Shown here one piece after another: positions 22,515 to 33,525 of a DNA stretch of 64,000 bases. Within the stretch, counting starts at the first letter, position 1. Every line of letters begins with the position of its first letter. The position numbers and the translations under genes were made by a program. A model generated the notes under the pieces. The model did not search any database, had not been told where the DNA came from, and was given only the letters and a program-made list of their open reading frames with translations. This DNA comes from Cristatella mucedo (lineage: Eukaryota > Bryozoa > Phylactolaemata > Cristatellidae): NCBI GenBank assembly GCA_009760855.2, contig WPIO01000032.1:4480270-4544269 (forward strand), read 5' to 3'.

Positions 22515-23791
22515 CGGATTTCAATAATAGTAATAATGCACTTGATAATGCGCCCTCAGAGAACTCAATCTCTCTAGGCGCTTTACACTTGCATCAAAGA
22601 GAAATGCAATTGAATCTTGAGTAATATCGTGATTGATAAACTACATGAATAAAATGAATAGGGGCCACATGCACAAGGTCACCATGGAAGTGTGGTTAGT
22701 GGCAGCATGCACAGTGTCAGCTGGCATAAGCACATGACGGACGATTCAGAGGGTCCAACTAAATGCTGTCCGAAATAGGTAATTTTTTAGGTTCTTTTTA
22801 AATGTGGTCAGGTCATGGAAAGTTCCTACACAGGTGGAGAGGGAGTTCTTGGCCTAGGGAGCATGCGAACTAAATGCAAGGTCTCTAAAGAGTTTGGGGT
22901 TTGTACGAGGTATTTGTAGACTGTTGGATTCCGAAAAGCGGGTGGTACGATGCATGGCATGATGGGGGAGTATATCTGAGAGATAGGCTAGAGCCAAAGA
23001 AAGAAGTAACCTAAAAGTGAGCGAGAAAACCTTGAAGTCAATCCATTGCTTGACTGGTTGCCAGTGCAGGTAAGTGAGAAGTGGAGTAATGAGGCAACTG
23101 CAAAGCTCACGACAGACAAACCTAGCTGTGGAGTTTTGCACCAGCTGCAATCGCCTAATCGCAAATGCTGGTATGCCAGTAAGCAGTCAGTTGCAGAAGT
23201 TGAGGCGGGATCTCACGAATGCATGGACTAACTTAGACGTGGTGTCCTTATCTAAAAAATCATGAATTTTGGCAATGTTAGGAAGCCGAAATTTGTCAGA
23301 TTTGACTGTGGAGCAGATAAGCTCGTCTAACGGGAGTTCGCTTTAGAATATGACACTTGGATTTCGTGCTGATTCAACTGGAGATATCCTGGCAGAGCCA
23401 ATATTGAGTGTCAGCCTTTTCAATTTGTGAATCACACCGGGTTTGCCCATAACTAGTAATTTAGTCTTATCATGCTTTAGCTTTGAAAATTTGCTGCCAT
23501 CCATGTGCAGATGTCATCAATACATGCAGCGAGTGAGTTGATAGAAATTGAGGTACTGGAAGGCTGGGAGGGATTAAAGCAAAGGTAAAACTGAGTGTCA
23601 TCCGCATAGAAGTGAAAGCCTAGATTGTGCTTTTTAATCACGTCAGCAAAAGGGAGAGTTGAAACCATGAAAAGAATATGACCTAGCAAGGAGCCTTGAG
23701 GTACCCCATATTTCAGACGTACCACAGATGATCTTTGTCCATTCATTACACTAATCTGAAGTCTCCAATTGAGATAGGACCTGAACCACTG
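22515..23791 (-). mobile_element. LINE-B fragment (B5)
   Basis: Minus-strand LINE-B with (AAT)n tail at 22,515. The readable pieces are 23,746-23,477 (YGVPQGSLLGHILF... FYADDTQFYLCF) and 23,150-22,854 (QLVQNSTARFVC... LHWQPVKQW), with frameshifts between. The sequence jumps from U-type to LINE-A-remnant-type across this insertion, so the insertion or a later deletion at this site removed about 4 kb of the units expected from the left side. Just before it, 22,440-22,514 carries small local duplications of AGCTGATA-type sequence. Confidence 0.8.
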
Positions 23792-24100
23792 TTGTTCCGC
23801 TGCTGACTCACGGGAAATTATTCTAGCTGTCCCTAGCTGATACTTTCACCGTGTTGACTTTCTTGAATGCCATCATAGCTCCACTGCACTAGTCGCAATC
23901 TCTTTTTTTGAGGGACGAGTCAAAGTGCGACGCCAATGAATCAAAGTGGACGCCTCATGTCTACCGAATCCCACCTCAAGCCGCTCAGGCTTTGACTGTG
24001 TTACAAAGGACACTGTGCATAACGTCCACTTTGCCCTCATACCTTTTTAGTGTTGCACATATAAGATATAGTAGATTATACTTAAATGACTCTGCTGTTA
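23792..24100 (+). mobile_element. LINE-A 3' remnant upstream of copy M
   Basis: Matches in reverse the 3' part of the unit 1 LINE-A remnant (about 7,130-6,860): CTACCGAATCCC, AAGCCGCTCAGGC, then an ATAAGATATAGTAGA end. It marks the return to the old inverted counterpart of the left side. Sequence from 24,100 to 24,950 matches segment U in reverse; no gene is seen in it. Confidence 0.6.
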
Positions 24101-24984
24101 TTGTCCTGACCGTTGCTGGCATAAATAATATTTTACTGGTCATGTTGCAGTAATTTCAATTCTTAGATTCTTCACCAGAAGAATTTCATTTCTTAGATTC
24201 AACACATTTCATTTCACAACTGTTTCAGAACCGTTGTTCAGAAAAACGAGAGATCGGGCATGCCTAGCTCTTGTACGGCTTATATCGCCCTAGCTAGTCC
24301 TTATTTATTCCAGGACACTACGAAGTCAAGCTAATGTCACTATAGCATTAACTGCCGAGTGCTGGCTCTGCCAGTCCTATGTCCGTTGTTGTAACCTTGT
24401 TATGCACCAGTTCCTTAGAAGGTTATTCTAAGCGATTTCAGTATAAGCTATCGGACGTCGCTGCCGCAGTGATTTGGGAACAGATCAGGCTCAGTGCGTG
24501 ACGAAAGTTACCTTACTTTGTAAACGAATACTTCCAAAGGGCCCCGCATTACTCACGGCTGCTTCTTCCACGGAGTGATGCACTTGGATCAATGACACTG
24601 GGCAGCCCACAGAACTTAAAAGCCGTTTAGGAATGAGCATAGTAGATTGAGTCCAGAGTTGTCATTCTATGGTTTATTCTAGGAACCCTCAATAATCTTC
24701 AAATGAAAAGTGGTTAAAAGAAACATGTTTAAACAGGAAAACTAACAATCTGACTACTACTAGCCAGTACTGTAGAATATAACTCAGCCAATAAGCTGAA
24801 ACAGATTTCCTATCAACGAAAACTCACATGCAAACTAACATCACTTTTCAATGCAACTAGTCAGCAGTTAAACCATCTTTTTAATGTGTGAAGGTATATG
24901 GTAGCTATGGTAACGGTATGTGGTAGTTTTACAAGACCATCACTATTTTTATCGGGTACTAGTTATTTTGTCAGATGGAGATCA

Positions 24985-25074
24985 CAAGTCACGTGGTCGA
25001 CCTGGAGACGTATAAAAACCCATTTTATGCCAGGAACAGTAATGCACTACACGGACCAGAGGGAGGCATTTCAG
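24985..25074 (+). promoter_or_regulatory. Promoter of antistasin copy M (TATA + E-box)
   Basis: CACGTGGTCGACC at 24,990-25,002 and TATAAAA at 25,011-25,017, followed by the same untranslated block as copy L and an ATG at 25,075. The promoter is as well preserved as that of copy L even though the coding exons behind it are damaged. Confidence 0.6.
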
Positions 25075-25125
25075 ATGAGCCGTACGACGAACACGTGCCA
25101 GCATGTGCTTGTTGCTTATCTTTAA
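25075..25125 (+). pseudogene. Damaged signal-peptide exon 1 of copy M
   Basis: Starts ATGAGCCGTACGAC (MSRTT), matching copy R, but then diverges into TNTCQHVLVAYL and a stop. The hydrophobic core is largely lost, apparently by an internal deletion or replacement, and no GTTCGT donor is seen at the expected place. This copy cannot encode the family's signal peptide as it stands. Confidence 0.6.
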
Positions 25126-27852
25126 ACATTGAAGTAGGATGGCAGATTATATTGCATTTGTTATTGCACTGGTAATTTCAGGTTTTTGAGAGGGTGCTGA
25201 TGAAAGATTGACTATCTAAGTAGATGCTAAAGGGCTCATGCAGCAAATATAACCAGGAGGTCGCCATGCAATGCATTCGGAGCTTTGACATTTGGCACAG
25301 CTTTAATCCAGCGATGAAGAACTCTGCTTTAGTTTTAAGTGACTCGACTACTTTTTAATCTCCAAAAACGACAATCTGAGATGAGGCTCAGTTCGAGATC
25401 ACGAATAACATAAATAATAGCCCTCACGCGACTTCAAGTGAACTATTAAAGTTAAAGTGCTTGTTTAATGAAGGGTTCACCTATTCTGTGGCTTAGTTTG
25501 CAAAAATAACTTCAAATATAGTTAGTATCCTTGTAAGTAGTTTGTGCAATGGCGTCAGCTCTCACTGCAAGACGTCGTGGATTTCTTTTGCTCGGCTTTT
25601 CAAAATCTTCATAGTAATTACTTTAGTAGCCCTGAGCCTCAGGCCTGGAATTTGATAAAGCTGAATGAATTTATAACAACCTAACACCAATTAGTTAATA
25701 AACCTCTTCGCATTACTTTGGAAGATGAAAATGTAACAACTAATATTTGATGTAACTAATTTTAACCTTATATTCTGTTGGTATTGTATTTATCTTGCCT
25801 TGATGTCATGAAAAAATGTGATAACCATGCACAACATTCGCAATATTAGCGATTAATATAAAAAAATTAAGCAAATCTCACTTTTTTCAGACAAAAACTA
25901 CTTTTGAAAAAATTATTAGCAAGATAATGGTGCCATGCAGTGGTGGAGTCAATACTTTTTGCGGCTAGGTATTTGATATTCCTATTTGTAGGGGAAATAT
26001 ATCTAAGGTAATTGGTTAGTTTTATTTAGTCCAGTTGCACTGACAAAATAGCTATTCAAAAAAATACTTGTTGGTATGCATGTTGTGCCTCAATGCTCTC
26101 ATTGGAGTACATGATTATTGGTTTGATGCCGGGGCTAAGCATTAGCCTCTGGCGGTTCTCATAGATGCAAGTTTAATCATGCTTCCTTTACAGCATATGG
26201 AAAGTGTATAGGAAGAGATCGAGTTATACGAGGATACTATACAAAGGTAGTATACTTAATAATACTATTACGTTCTCAAAAATGAAACCCTCGTAGACGG
26301 TCAGAAAGGTCACATACAGAAGCCGTCATAATTAAGGAGTTTTCAGCCTCCTCTTTTGACATTTCTCACGGTAGCTAGACGCCTAATGAAACTCACCCAC
26401 GAACATCGTACCTTATTTCTCCTTTTAATTGCTCTCTTTTATTTGTGTATACATTCTGAAAATTAGCACCTGGAGACTTACCAGTTAAACAGACCCAGTT
26501 CTACGCTAGAATGACTGGTTCGCATTCAGATTGTGCACACAGAAAGTTTGATCTCTTCTGTACTTGAATCTAGTATCTAGAAAGAGAGTACATGCACCTT
26601 AATTCTTGGCGATATTTCAGTCTTCTAAGGCATATCTATGTGTTCTATAGGTCAGTATCATGATTCACTTATCAGATTGACACTGAGGGCGTTTTTTAAT
26701 GTTCAGCTATAGTATCAGGCTGCCACAATTATACCAGGTTATTTTAGGCCACCAGTTACAGTCTTTCGGATCAAAACCCAGGCTTTCTTGGCATTCTGGT
26801 GACCTGCATAAGCAGTAGCTCATTTCCATAAATCATCTTGAATTATTACGAGCCTCTGATGTCAGGTAATGTCAGTAGATTATACGTCGGTCACAAAAAC
26901 CACGAGGCCGCGAATAGCTGGACAGTGGTTAAAAATCTTATTCTTAGCTTGCCATACATGTTAGGTAAAAGTTATTTTAAAGCCGCAGCAGATTGATCAA
27001 TTTTTATTTACAGAAAATACCCAAATGGTCCTGATGCAGCATTTTTATGATTCAATTCTATGATGCAGTTATATTGATAACGTATAGGGATTGTGTGCAA
27101 ATGTTGATATGTTTACTTAAAAAATTGTTTAGGTCATATAAGTTGCATCTGTATTTAGAATTATATAACCTAAATATATAAAAGTAAGCTAGAGCTGCTT
27201 GCTTCATTCAAGTGCCGAAAATCGGCTTTCAAAATCAGTGATTTGACCGTACACAATCAATGTTTAGTACTTGAGCAGGAATACTATATGAGTATCTAAA
27301 TCAAGTGACTGAGACCATTTTCAGTTTCTGAACTAGTTTATTTAACCTGCATCATGGTAATGGAGGTCAGCACGGCTATCTCCCTTAGCTTCATCAAGAC
27401 TCCTGCACGTTTGAAAATGCCAGTTACACATAAGACAATACAATACAACAATTGACGTATTTACTTTGATGCATACGATACTCGTTGGAGAGAAAAAGTA
27501 TGCATTGATTTGCAAAAATGTACCAGTTAATTAGTTGCAGCTGTAACGAAAGCAGCATGCAGAAGCTACCGTGGATAGAAATGAGGTTGCGGGATTCATC
27601 GTTGAACTACCAGCTCAAGCAGGCATTAAATATCCTTGTATTGCTCTGACAGTAGCTTACAGGATTATTTTTGTTTGGCTGTTGATATTGCTTAACTGTC
27701 AGCTGCAAAGCCCGTGTAAAATAAAATTTCTTTATTTTATAGTCTTTCTACCACCGGCTTACATTGTTTGGCACCAATCTATCAATTTGTATATTTAGCA
27801 ATGCTTCTCCCAATAAAGCCACAGTGTGTATTCCCTCTGATGTTTTTCGTAG
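25126..27852 (+). other. Intron 1 of pseudogene copy M
   Basis: Non-coding; aligns in reverse with intron 1 of copy L (minus its LINE insertions), and its last ~1 kb aligns in the same sense with copy R (59,040-60,238). It holds the empty sites for the LINE-A and LINE-B insertions of copy L. No mobile element of its own is recognised. Confidence 0.6.
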
Positions 27853-27933
27853 CAAATTGTCCACCTGGTTGTTGGATCTACCGCCACTTCAGAAATGTCC
27901 TGGATGGCAATGGATTCCCTGCATGCCAATGCA
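27853..27933 (+). pseudogene. Antistasin module exon 2 of copy M, cysteines lost
   Basis: Same 81-nt length, phase and donor (GCAGTAAGT) as the intact exons, open throughout, but reads NCPPGCWIYRHFRNV, then LDGNGFPACQC. The third cysteine (CPFG) became Arg-His-Phe-Arg and the fourth (GC) became Phe. Two of six cysteines are gone, so the disulfide pattern cannot form. Together with the broken exon 1 this indicates a pseudogene, although the splice sites remain usable. Confidence 0.75.
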
Positions 27934-29052
27934 GTAAGTATAGGCTTTCGAAAAATCCAAAAATTCATTAGAATAATCCAAATTTCAGCTGTCTAATTAT
28001 TATTTATGGCTACTGCTCTTTACTACTGGTCTTTCTACCATTAGCTAACAGCACACCGAACGCAAGTTTTTGCCGAAAAAAGTTGAAATGATGATTGGAA
28101 AGTCTCAGCTAATGAAGCACACATAATTGCAATTCATTTAGAGGGGTTTCCTGGCTTCCAAATAATGGACTTAAAAAGTGGCGTAAGTAAGATTTTAGCA
28201 TTCGTAACTGTCTTGGATAATGGTTTGCTTGTGTGTATAATTCTTAAGCTAGGGCACGGGCAGATGTAGTAGTGACAATGCTACCATTTTCCCAACGTTT
28301 TGCCATGTAATTAACAGCACGATTTTTAAGGGACTGTTTTCCTTAACTGTGTCTTTATTAAGAACGACGACATCATTATTGCTATTGTAAGGCTTCAGTG
28401 ATAAACCAGTTCTGCATGTAACCCATGACAGCTTATTACAAATGACCAATGAAGTTTCTTTGATTGAGGCTGCCATCAAAAAAAGTTAAAATAAAATGAT
28501 GCTCAAATAATTTATAAAGTCTCCACATATAGCACAGCCTAAGAAATCTTAACAGGACAGCACTAGGATTGATAGACACAATTTAAGTCTTCAAACTTAA
28601 ATTTAAAAGTTGCTTTGATTCTCAGGATTGAATGAAGAAACTAGAAACGCTTACAGAAGAGTTGGTTTCACTAGTGCAATCACTCATACTATTATGGTAA
28701 CATATTTTCGTGTGCGAATACATAACAACAGTTTAAGTGAGTCGTAAATCGGTGCGGTTGATTGAAGGGGGGATATATGACATTGTTGTGCTATAGACAG
28801 TAAGAGGATGCATTAGGTATATATTTATTGTGTTACGGAATTCGAGAATGCAAAGTGATTCCTAAATCCAATACTTTGTATAGGAAAGCGAATTCTTTTG
28901 AGGCAACTGGTTTGAAACCTGCATTCTGTAACCCCTTATTTATATAATAAAGAGCAATAACCAACACAAGTAATGGTCAGCTAAAGCTAATTGGGGAACT
29001 ACTAATAAAATAAAACTTTGATGATCGTGCTCTTTGGCTACTGAATATTCTT
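27934..29052 (+). other. Intron 2 of copy M
   Basis: Intron sequence matching 864-1 in reverse (copy L) and 60,320-61,440 in the same sense (copy R). No exon or mobile element found up to the SINE at 29,053. Confidence 0.55.
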
Positions 29053-29152
29053 AAAAGTGCTGATAAAGGATCGCCCACCTTAGGATTCGAACCCGCGATA
29101 CCGAGGTCGTGAAAGCAACCGTCTTACCTAGTGCACCCTCACGGAACTACTC
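29053..29152 (-). mobile_element. tRNA-derived SINE (family S1)
   Basis: On the minus strand there is a perfect B-box GGTTCGAATCC (29,083-29,093) with an upstream CACTAGGTAAG A-box-like part and the shared downstream GGGCGATCCTTTATC. Copy R lacks it (61,430-61,445 reads straight through), and the flanks TATTCTT (29,046-29,052) and GATTCTT (29,153-29,159) look like a target-site duplication. It is not a functional tRNA gene: the arms do not fold into a full cloverleaf by eye and the element continues beyond the tRNA part. Confidence 0.8.
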
Positions 29153-29227
29153 GATTCTTGGACCTTTATTTGTTACAAAAACGTCTTCATCGTTCGCCTG
29201 CATTTTACTTTCACCTCTGCTTACAGG

Positions 29228-29267
29228 TTCAAGAAAAATGAGAATCAATGTAAAACTCTTACATGCA
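29228..29267 (+). pseudogene. Vestigial antistasin exon in copy M
   Basis: Reads FKKNENQCKTLTC in frame up to the point where a donor is expected, but the donor has decayed (GCACTAGG instead of GCAGTAAG). It corresponds to the better preserved vestige at 61,518-61,548. The upstream half of the module cannot be read in one frame. Confidence 0.5.
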
Positions 29268-29382
29268 CTAGGTTGACAGCTACTTTTAAAATTAATTTCG
29301 CTCCTAACAGTTAATCTTATCTACTGCGGCTGTTTAAGGATCGCCAAAGATGTGACAGAACTGTACTTATTTATCGCAGCAT

Positions 29383-29640
29383 TTGCTGGGTACTCCGGAT
29401 TCACCCTTTGTGTGCTTATGCCTGCTGACACTGTGCAAACGAACACAAGCCATGTTTATGTGTTGCCACTGTGCGTTTTACCTCGAACCATATAATGATT
29501 ACTTACACTGCATTTTCCTACTAACCACTTTATCATTCTCCCGTTACAGCGTATGCCAATTGTCCGGAAAAAAATTAAGTTACTTATGGGTGTAATGCGA
29601 ATTCATTATTATTGTTATTATTATATAATGATGGTTCCGA
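29383..29640 (+). mobile_element. Old LINE-B 3' remnant shared with copy R
   Basis: Plus-strand match to the LINE-B 3'UTR (TGTGTGCTTATGCCTGCTGACACTGTGCA and onward) ending in an (ATT/ATA)n tail near 29,610-29,640. Copy R has the same remnant at 61,668-61,905, so it inserted before M and R separated. It is opposite in orientation to the younger LINE-B copies. Confidence 0.65.
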
Positions 29641-30187
29641 TTCTGAATATGTGATATTAACGTCTGGGCCCAAACAACGTCAAGCTCGACTGTTACGACC
29701 CAGTTTGTATTTTTGGTTGCTTGGCCTCAGAGATATTTTGGCTTTTTAAAAGTTCATCCGATCATTCACGTCTTATATGCATGGTATTTTACCGAACAAA
29801 TGAATCAGCAGTGGCCCTGCGTTTTGCTGCCTCAGGCCAGAAAAATCAGTGCCACACATTCTTATATTTCCACAGGACAAAAAGCGTTTATTTATAACTT
29901 ATATCTAAATTCTCTTAGATCTGGAGGAATATCTTAATATTACCACTCAAACTAAGTGTAGCTGCCAGCTTGTATTGTCCGGTATGATTGAAGTAATGCA
30001 ATGCATTTAGGTATGCACAATATAGATAATTTTTATTAAATTGTTCTTACTTTGTTTAGCAAAGTGAATGAATAAATGGTAAACAAAAATAAATTTACTG
30101 ATCTTCGGTATAATCATGTCCTGATTTTTAGCTAAATTTTTAATATAATTCCTGTCCAATGCTGAGTGAATATTGTCATGCATTTCA
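29641..30187 (+). other. Downstream intron block of copy M before LINE-B
   Basis: Non-coding. Aligns with 37,790-38,370 and 61,906-62,470, i.e. it starts the block that carries the later antistasin exon. No gene is visible. Confidence 0.5.
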
Positions 30188-30399
30188 CAAATAATAAAAT
30201 TAATGCACTTAAAGAAGCACTCTCAGAGAACTGAATCTCTTCCTAGGCGCTTAACATTTGCCTCAAAGGGTAACAAAATTAAATCGTGAGTAATATTATG
30301 CTTATAAAACAATATGAACAACGTTGTTACGAATGACCTGCACAGGCTCAGCATGCAAATGTGGATAGTGGTACCATGCACAGTGTCAGCACGCATAAG

Positions 30400-31878
30400 C
30401 ACATGAAGGACGAATCAGAGAGACCCACTAAATGCTGTCCTAAATAGGTGTGTTGTCAAGTTCTTTTTAAATGTGGTTAAGTCAGGGGACGTTCTAATGC
30501 AAGTCGGGTGGGAGTTCCAGGCTTTGGGAGCATACGAACTAAATGCACGGTGTCCAACGAATTTAAGGTTGGTATGAGGTATTTAGAGACTTTTGGATTC
30601 CGAAAAGCGGATTGTACGATGCTCTGCACGGTGAGGGAGTAGATCTGAGGGAAAGGCTGGAGCCAAAGAATGAAGTGACATAAGTGTTGACGACAAAAAG
30701 TTGAAGTCGATCAGTTGCTAGACTGGTAGCCAGTGCAGTTTGCCAGGAAGTGGTGTGATGCAGAAACTGCGACGTTCTCGACAGACAAGCCTAGCTGCAG
30801 AGTTTTCCACAAGCTGTAATCGACTGATTGCACATGCCAGTAGGCCAGTAAGCAGGGAGTCACATAAATCAAGTCAAGATGTCACAAATGCATGGATCAA
30901 TTTAAACGTGGTATCCTTATCTAAACAAGCTAGAAGATGAGAGGCGCCCTAGAAGAACTGTGTGATTGAAAATATTACAATCTGCCGAAAGATCGACAAA
31001 ACCAAGCAGAGACACTCTACCTACGTCTGCATTCCTAAGTAGGTCGTTGTACACCTTAAGCAATGCTAACTCTGTGGAGTGAGTAGCTCTAAAGCCAGAC
31101 TGGAACTTCGTTTGAAGTTTCAATTTATGAGTTCAGCTGGTCTGCCACAACCCATTCCTGTGTCTTAGATAGGAATGTAGAAAGGAGACTGGGCGGCAGT
31201 TGCTCAATTTCTTTTGGTCCAGTGCCTCTTTCTTGAGAAGTGGCCTGACTACAGCTTCTACGAAAGGTGCTGGGACATGACCTGAGGCTAATGACATGTT
31301 AATGATGCTAGTTATACAAGGCAGCAGCAAATCAATTTAGTGTAGGAGCAAGACGGTGGGAATAGGGTGGAGAGGACTTGTTGTCTTTTTTTATTGTGAT
31401 AGGAACTTTCGAACGAGGTCACTAGTTACCTGCCTAAATGTAGACATTGAAGAGCACTCAAGAATCGGGCAGCAGCATTCTAGGGGCGATATTGTCTTCG
31501 TGGGCATGGACTCCCTAATCTAGTCTATCTTCAGCACAAAGAATCGAGAGAAGCGATTGGCTAGATCATCAAAAGGATCATCAGGTAAGGAGATAATCTG
31601 GGAGCGGTTGAGGAAATGGTTGATCGTTGACATCAGCATTTTTGGATTGTACATCTGTGATTCAACAATGCATTTTCATAGAAGCTAGACTTGGCCTTGG
31701 CAATGATCGATTGGTATGACCTACAGTAGTCTTCATATGCCTGTCGATGGACAGTCAGTCCGTATCTGTGTATGCTTTCTCAAGCTTGCACTTGGTATAC
31801 CTGGCTAGTTTAATGTCTGTGGTAAGCCAGGGGCCGTCTGGGCAAGGGCGCACAGTGGGCTTAGTCAGAGGTGCAAAC
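30400..31878 (-). pseudogene. LINE-B reverse transcriptase remains in B6
   Basis: Pieces recognisable on the minus strand are 31,330-31,133 ([18 protein letters not shown]... [10 protein letters not shown]) and 31,123-30,917 (QSGFRATHSTELALLKVYND... DLSADCNIFNHTVLL), then C-terminal coding in several frames down to about 30,400. Between RT motif A and the C-terminal part about 0.8 kb present in B3 is missing, including the YGVPQG and YADD motifs. Confidence 0.7.
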
Positions 31879-32655
31879 TCATTCGAGTGCGCCAGCTTGT
31901 GTCAAGTAGTAGCTCTCTACCAGTGATGACCGATCGGAGTGTGGACTAAGCAGCAGAGTTGAAGCAGATATTTTTGCACGGACACTTTCGACTTCAAGGG
32001 ACTTGAGGTTTCGCGATTCACAGGCTATTTTAGAGGAGGAGGTGGGCACACACTGTTGATTGAATGAGATCTGCATGTGGTCAGATAAGCAGGATTCGGT
32101 AACAATTGGTGATGACAAGGTGCAGTTGTATGAGAAAATGTGGTCGAGTGTGTGACCCTTGATGTGAGTAGGGCCATGGACATAAGCAACAAGAGACAAT
32201 GAGTCAGTCGATGCACAAAGTTCAGTGTTGAAGGTGTCAGATAAATTATCAAAGTGAACGTTGAAATCTCCCATAGCGAGGAAGGATCAATTTTTTGCAG
32301 ACAGAGCCGAAACGAGATCGGAGAATTCTGAGATAAAAGAGGATTTGATACCTGGTGGACAATAGACTACTGCCACTATCGGTAGCTTGTTTTCGGGTGA
32401 GACCAAGACAATTGATTCAAAAGATTTCTTCGAGAGTACTGCAAATGGCTTGAAGTTAAGTTTCGAGCACACAATAACAGCAACTCTACCTCCAGTTTTG
32501 ATCGATCTATGGGTGGGAAAGAATGAGAAACCAGTTGCAGTAACTTTTTTAATTGTCGGACAGTTTATTGATTTTATCCAAGTTTGAGTTAGGGCGAGCA
32601 GATCAATATGATTTTCAGAAATTAGGTCGCTTATTACCACAGGTTTATTGCACAT
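31879..32655 (-). pseudogene. LINE-B apurinic-type endonuclease domain, disrupted
   Basis: Frame 32,655-32,287 reads CNKPVVISDLISENHIDLLA followed by LTQTWIKS (the E-T-W-like motif carries Q) and IVLVSPENKLPIVAVVYCPPG. A stop or frameshift near 32,280 leads to 32,274-31,879: MGDFNVHFDN (the catalytic GDFN motif), HTLDHIFSYN and LSDHMQISF (the SDH motif). These are the usual motifs of the LINE endonuclease that nicks target DNA. Confidence 0.8.
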
Positions 32656-33432
32656 TGAACGAGGATCTTAACATAAGCTTTAAGTCTGGCCGTTAAAGTT
32701 ATAAAAGGCCTGATGACGACTAAGTTAGAGAGATTCAAAGCGATGCATGTGGGGGAACGTGCTTAGCGGTTCGTGACAATGCTAGGAATGCCAAACGAGC
32801 TGGTACTCAGATCGCAGTTCCCGCATAACGAGTGGTGTCTGAGCTGGCGATTCCAGCCACCACAGCGACTCCGTGGTGCTTTTCATTTGTTAATACTTAG
32901 TTCAAGAATCGTAGAAACAACATTATTTTTTTTTAAATGCCCTTTGATCGACGATGATGAAGCGATAAAAGCTGCTGACCATCATAACTAACATGCAGGT
33001 CACTAGCCACTAGCATAGCAAAGGCAGCTGCAGGCTTTGGAGACCCAACAGCCCGAAGCGATAAACGTTTAGATATCCATAGGCACGTAATTTCTTACCC
33101 TCTACGGTCAAATATCAATCAGAATAACTTTAAGGAGGTCTTAGCTGTATCATTTTCGCATTGAATACGAGCACATGTGTGGGTATTTCTTATATCAATG
33201 GAACTGGAAACACATTTTATTTTCATGCTGCCCCTAGGCACTACTTGTTGGTCTGTCAATAAAAGCTTACCAGAAACGTTTAGGAGGAAATATTTTACCC
33301 AAAAATTAGTGAGACTAAAATGTATCACACTAATGAATTTAGTTGTCCATAGCAAGAAACTATTAGAAAAACACAGCTTTTTATGTATAGGCAATGCAAA
33401 ATTAACGCCTGCCTAACTGCTTTTTGTAGAAA

Positions 33433-33525
33433 AACTTTAACCGAGATGTAAGCCTGTAATGTGCAAGACATATTGGGCTAATGAATTCAAGAAAGACCGA
33501 AACGGCTGTGATCTTTGTTCCTGCA
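33433..33525 (+). pseudogene. Decayed antistasin exon 3 in copy M, first block
   Basis: Same 93-nt span as the intact exon at 62,752-62,844. Reads CKPVMCKTYWANEFKKDRNG, then CDLCSC and the intact donor GCAGTAAGT. The third cysteine is replaced by Trp, the acceptor AAG has become AAA, and a TAA stands in frame before the first cysteine. The reactive-site position keeps Lys. Non-functional as written. Confidence 0.75.

Larger units (their letters stand above)
30188..33155 (-). mobile_element. LINE-B, longest copy (B6), with endonuclease domain
   Basis: Insertion of about 2.97 kb; sister blocks at 38,370-38,390 and 62,460-62,480 show the empty site (ATAAATAC/GGAGCACA). The minus strand contains, from right to left: about 0.5 kb of 5' sequence, endonuclease, reverse transcriptase with many frameshifts and a deletion around 30,940-30,990 removing the catalytic YADD region, the C-terminus, hairpin and tail. 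The only copy here with the endonuclease N-terminus; it is defective. Confidence 0.85.
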
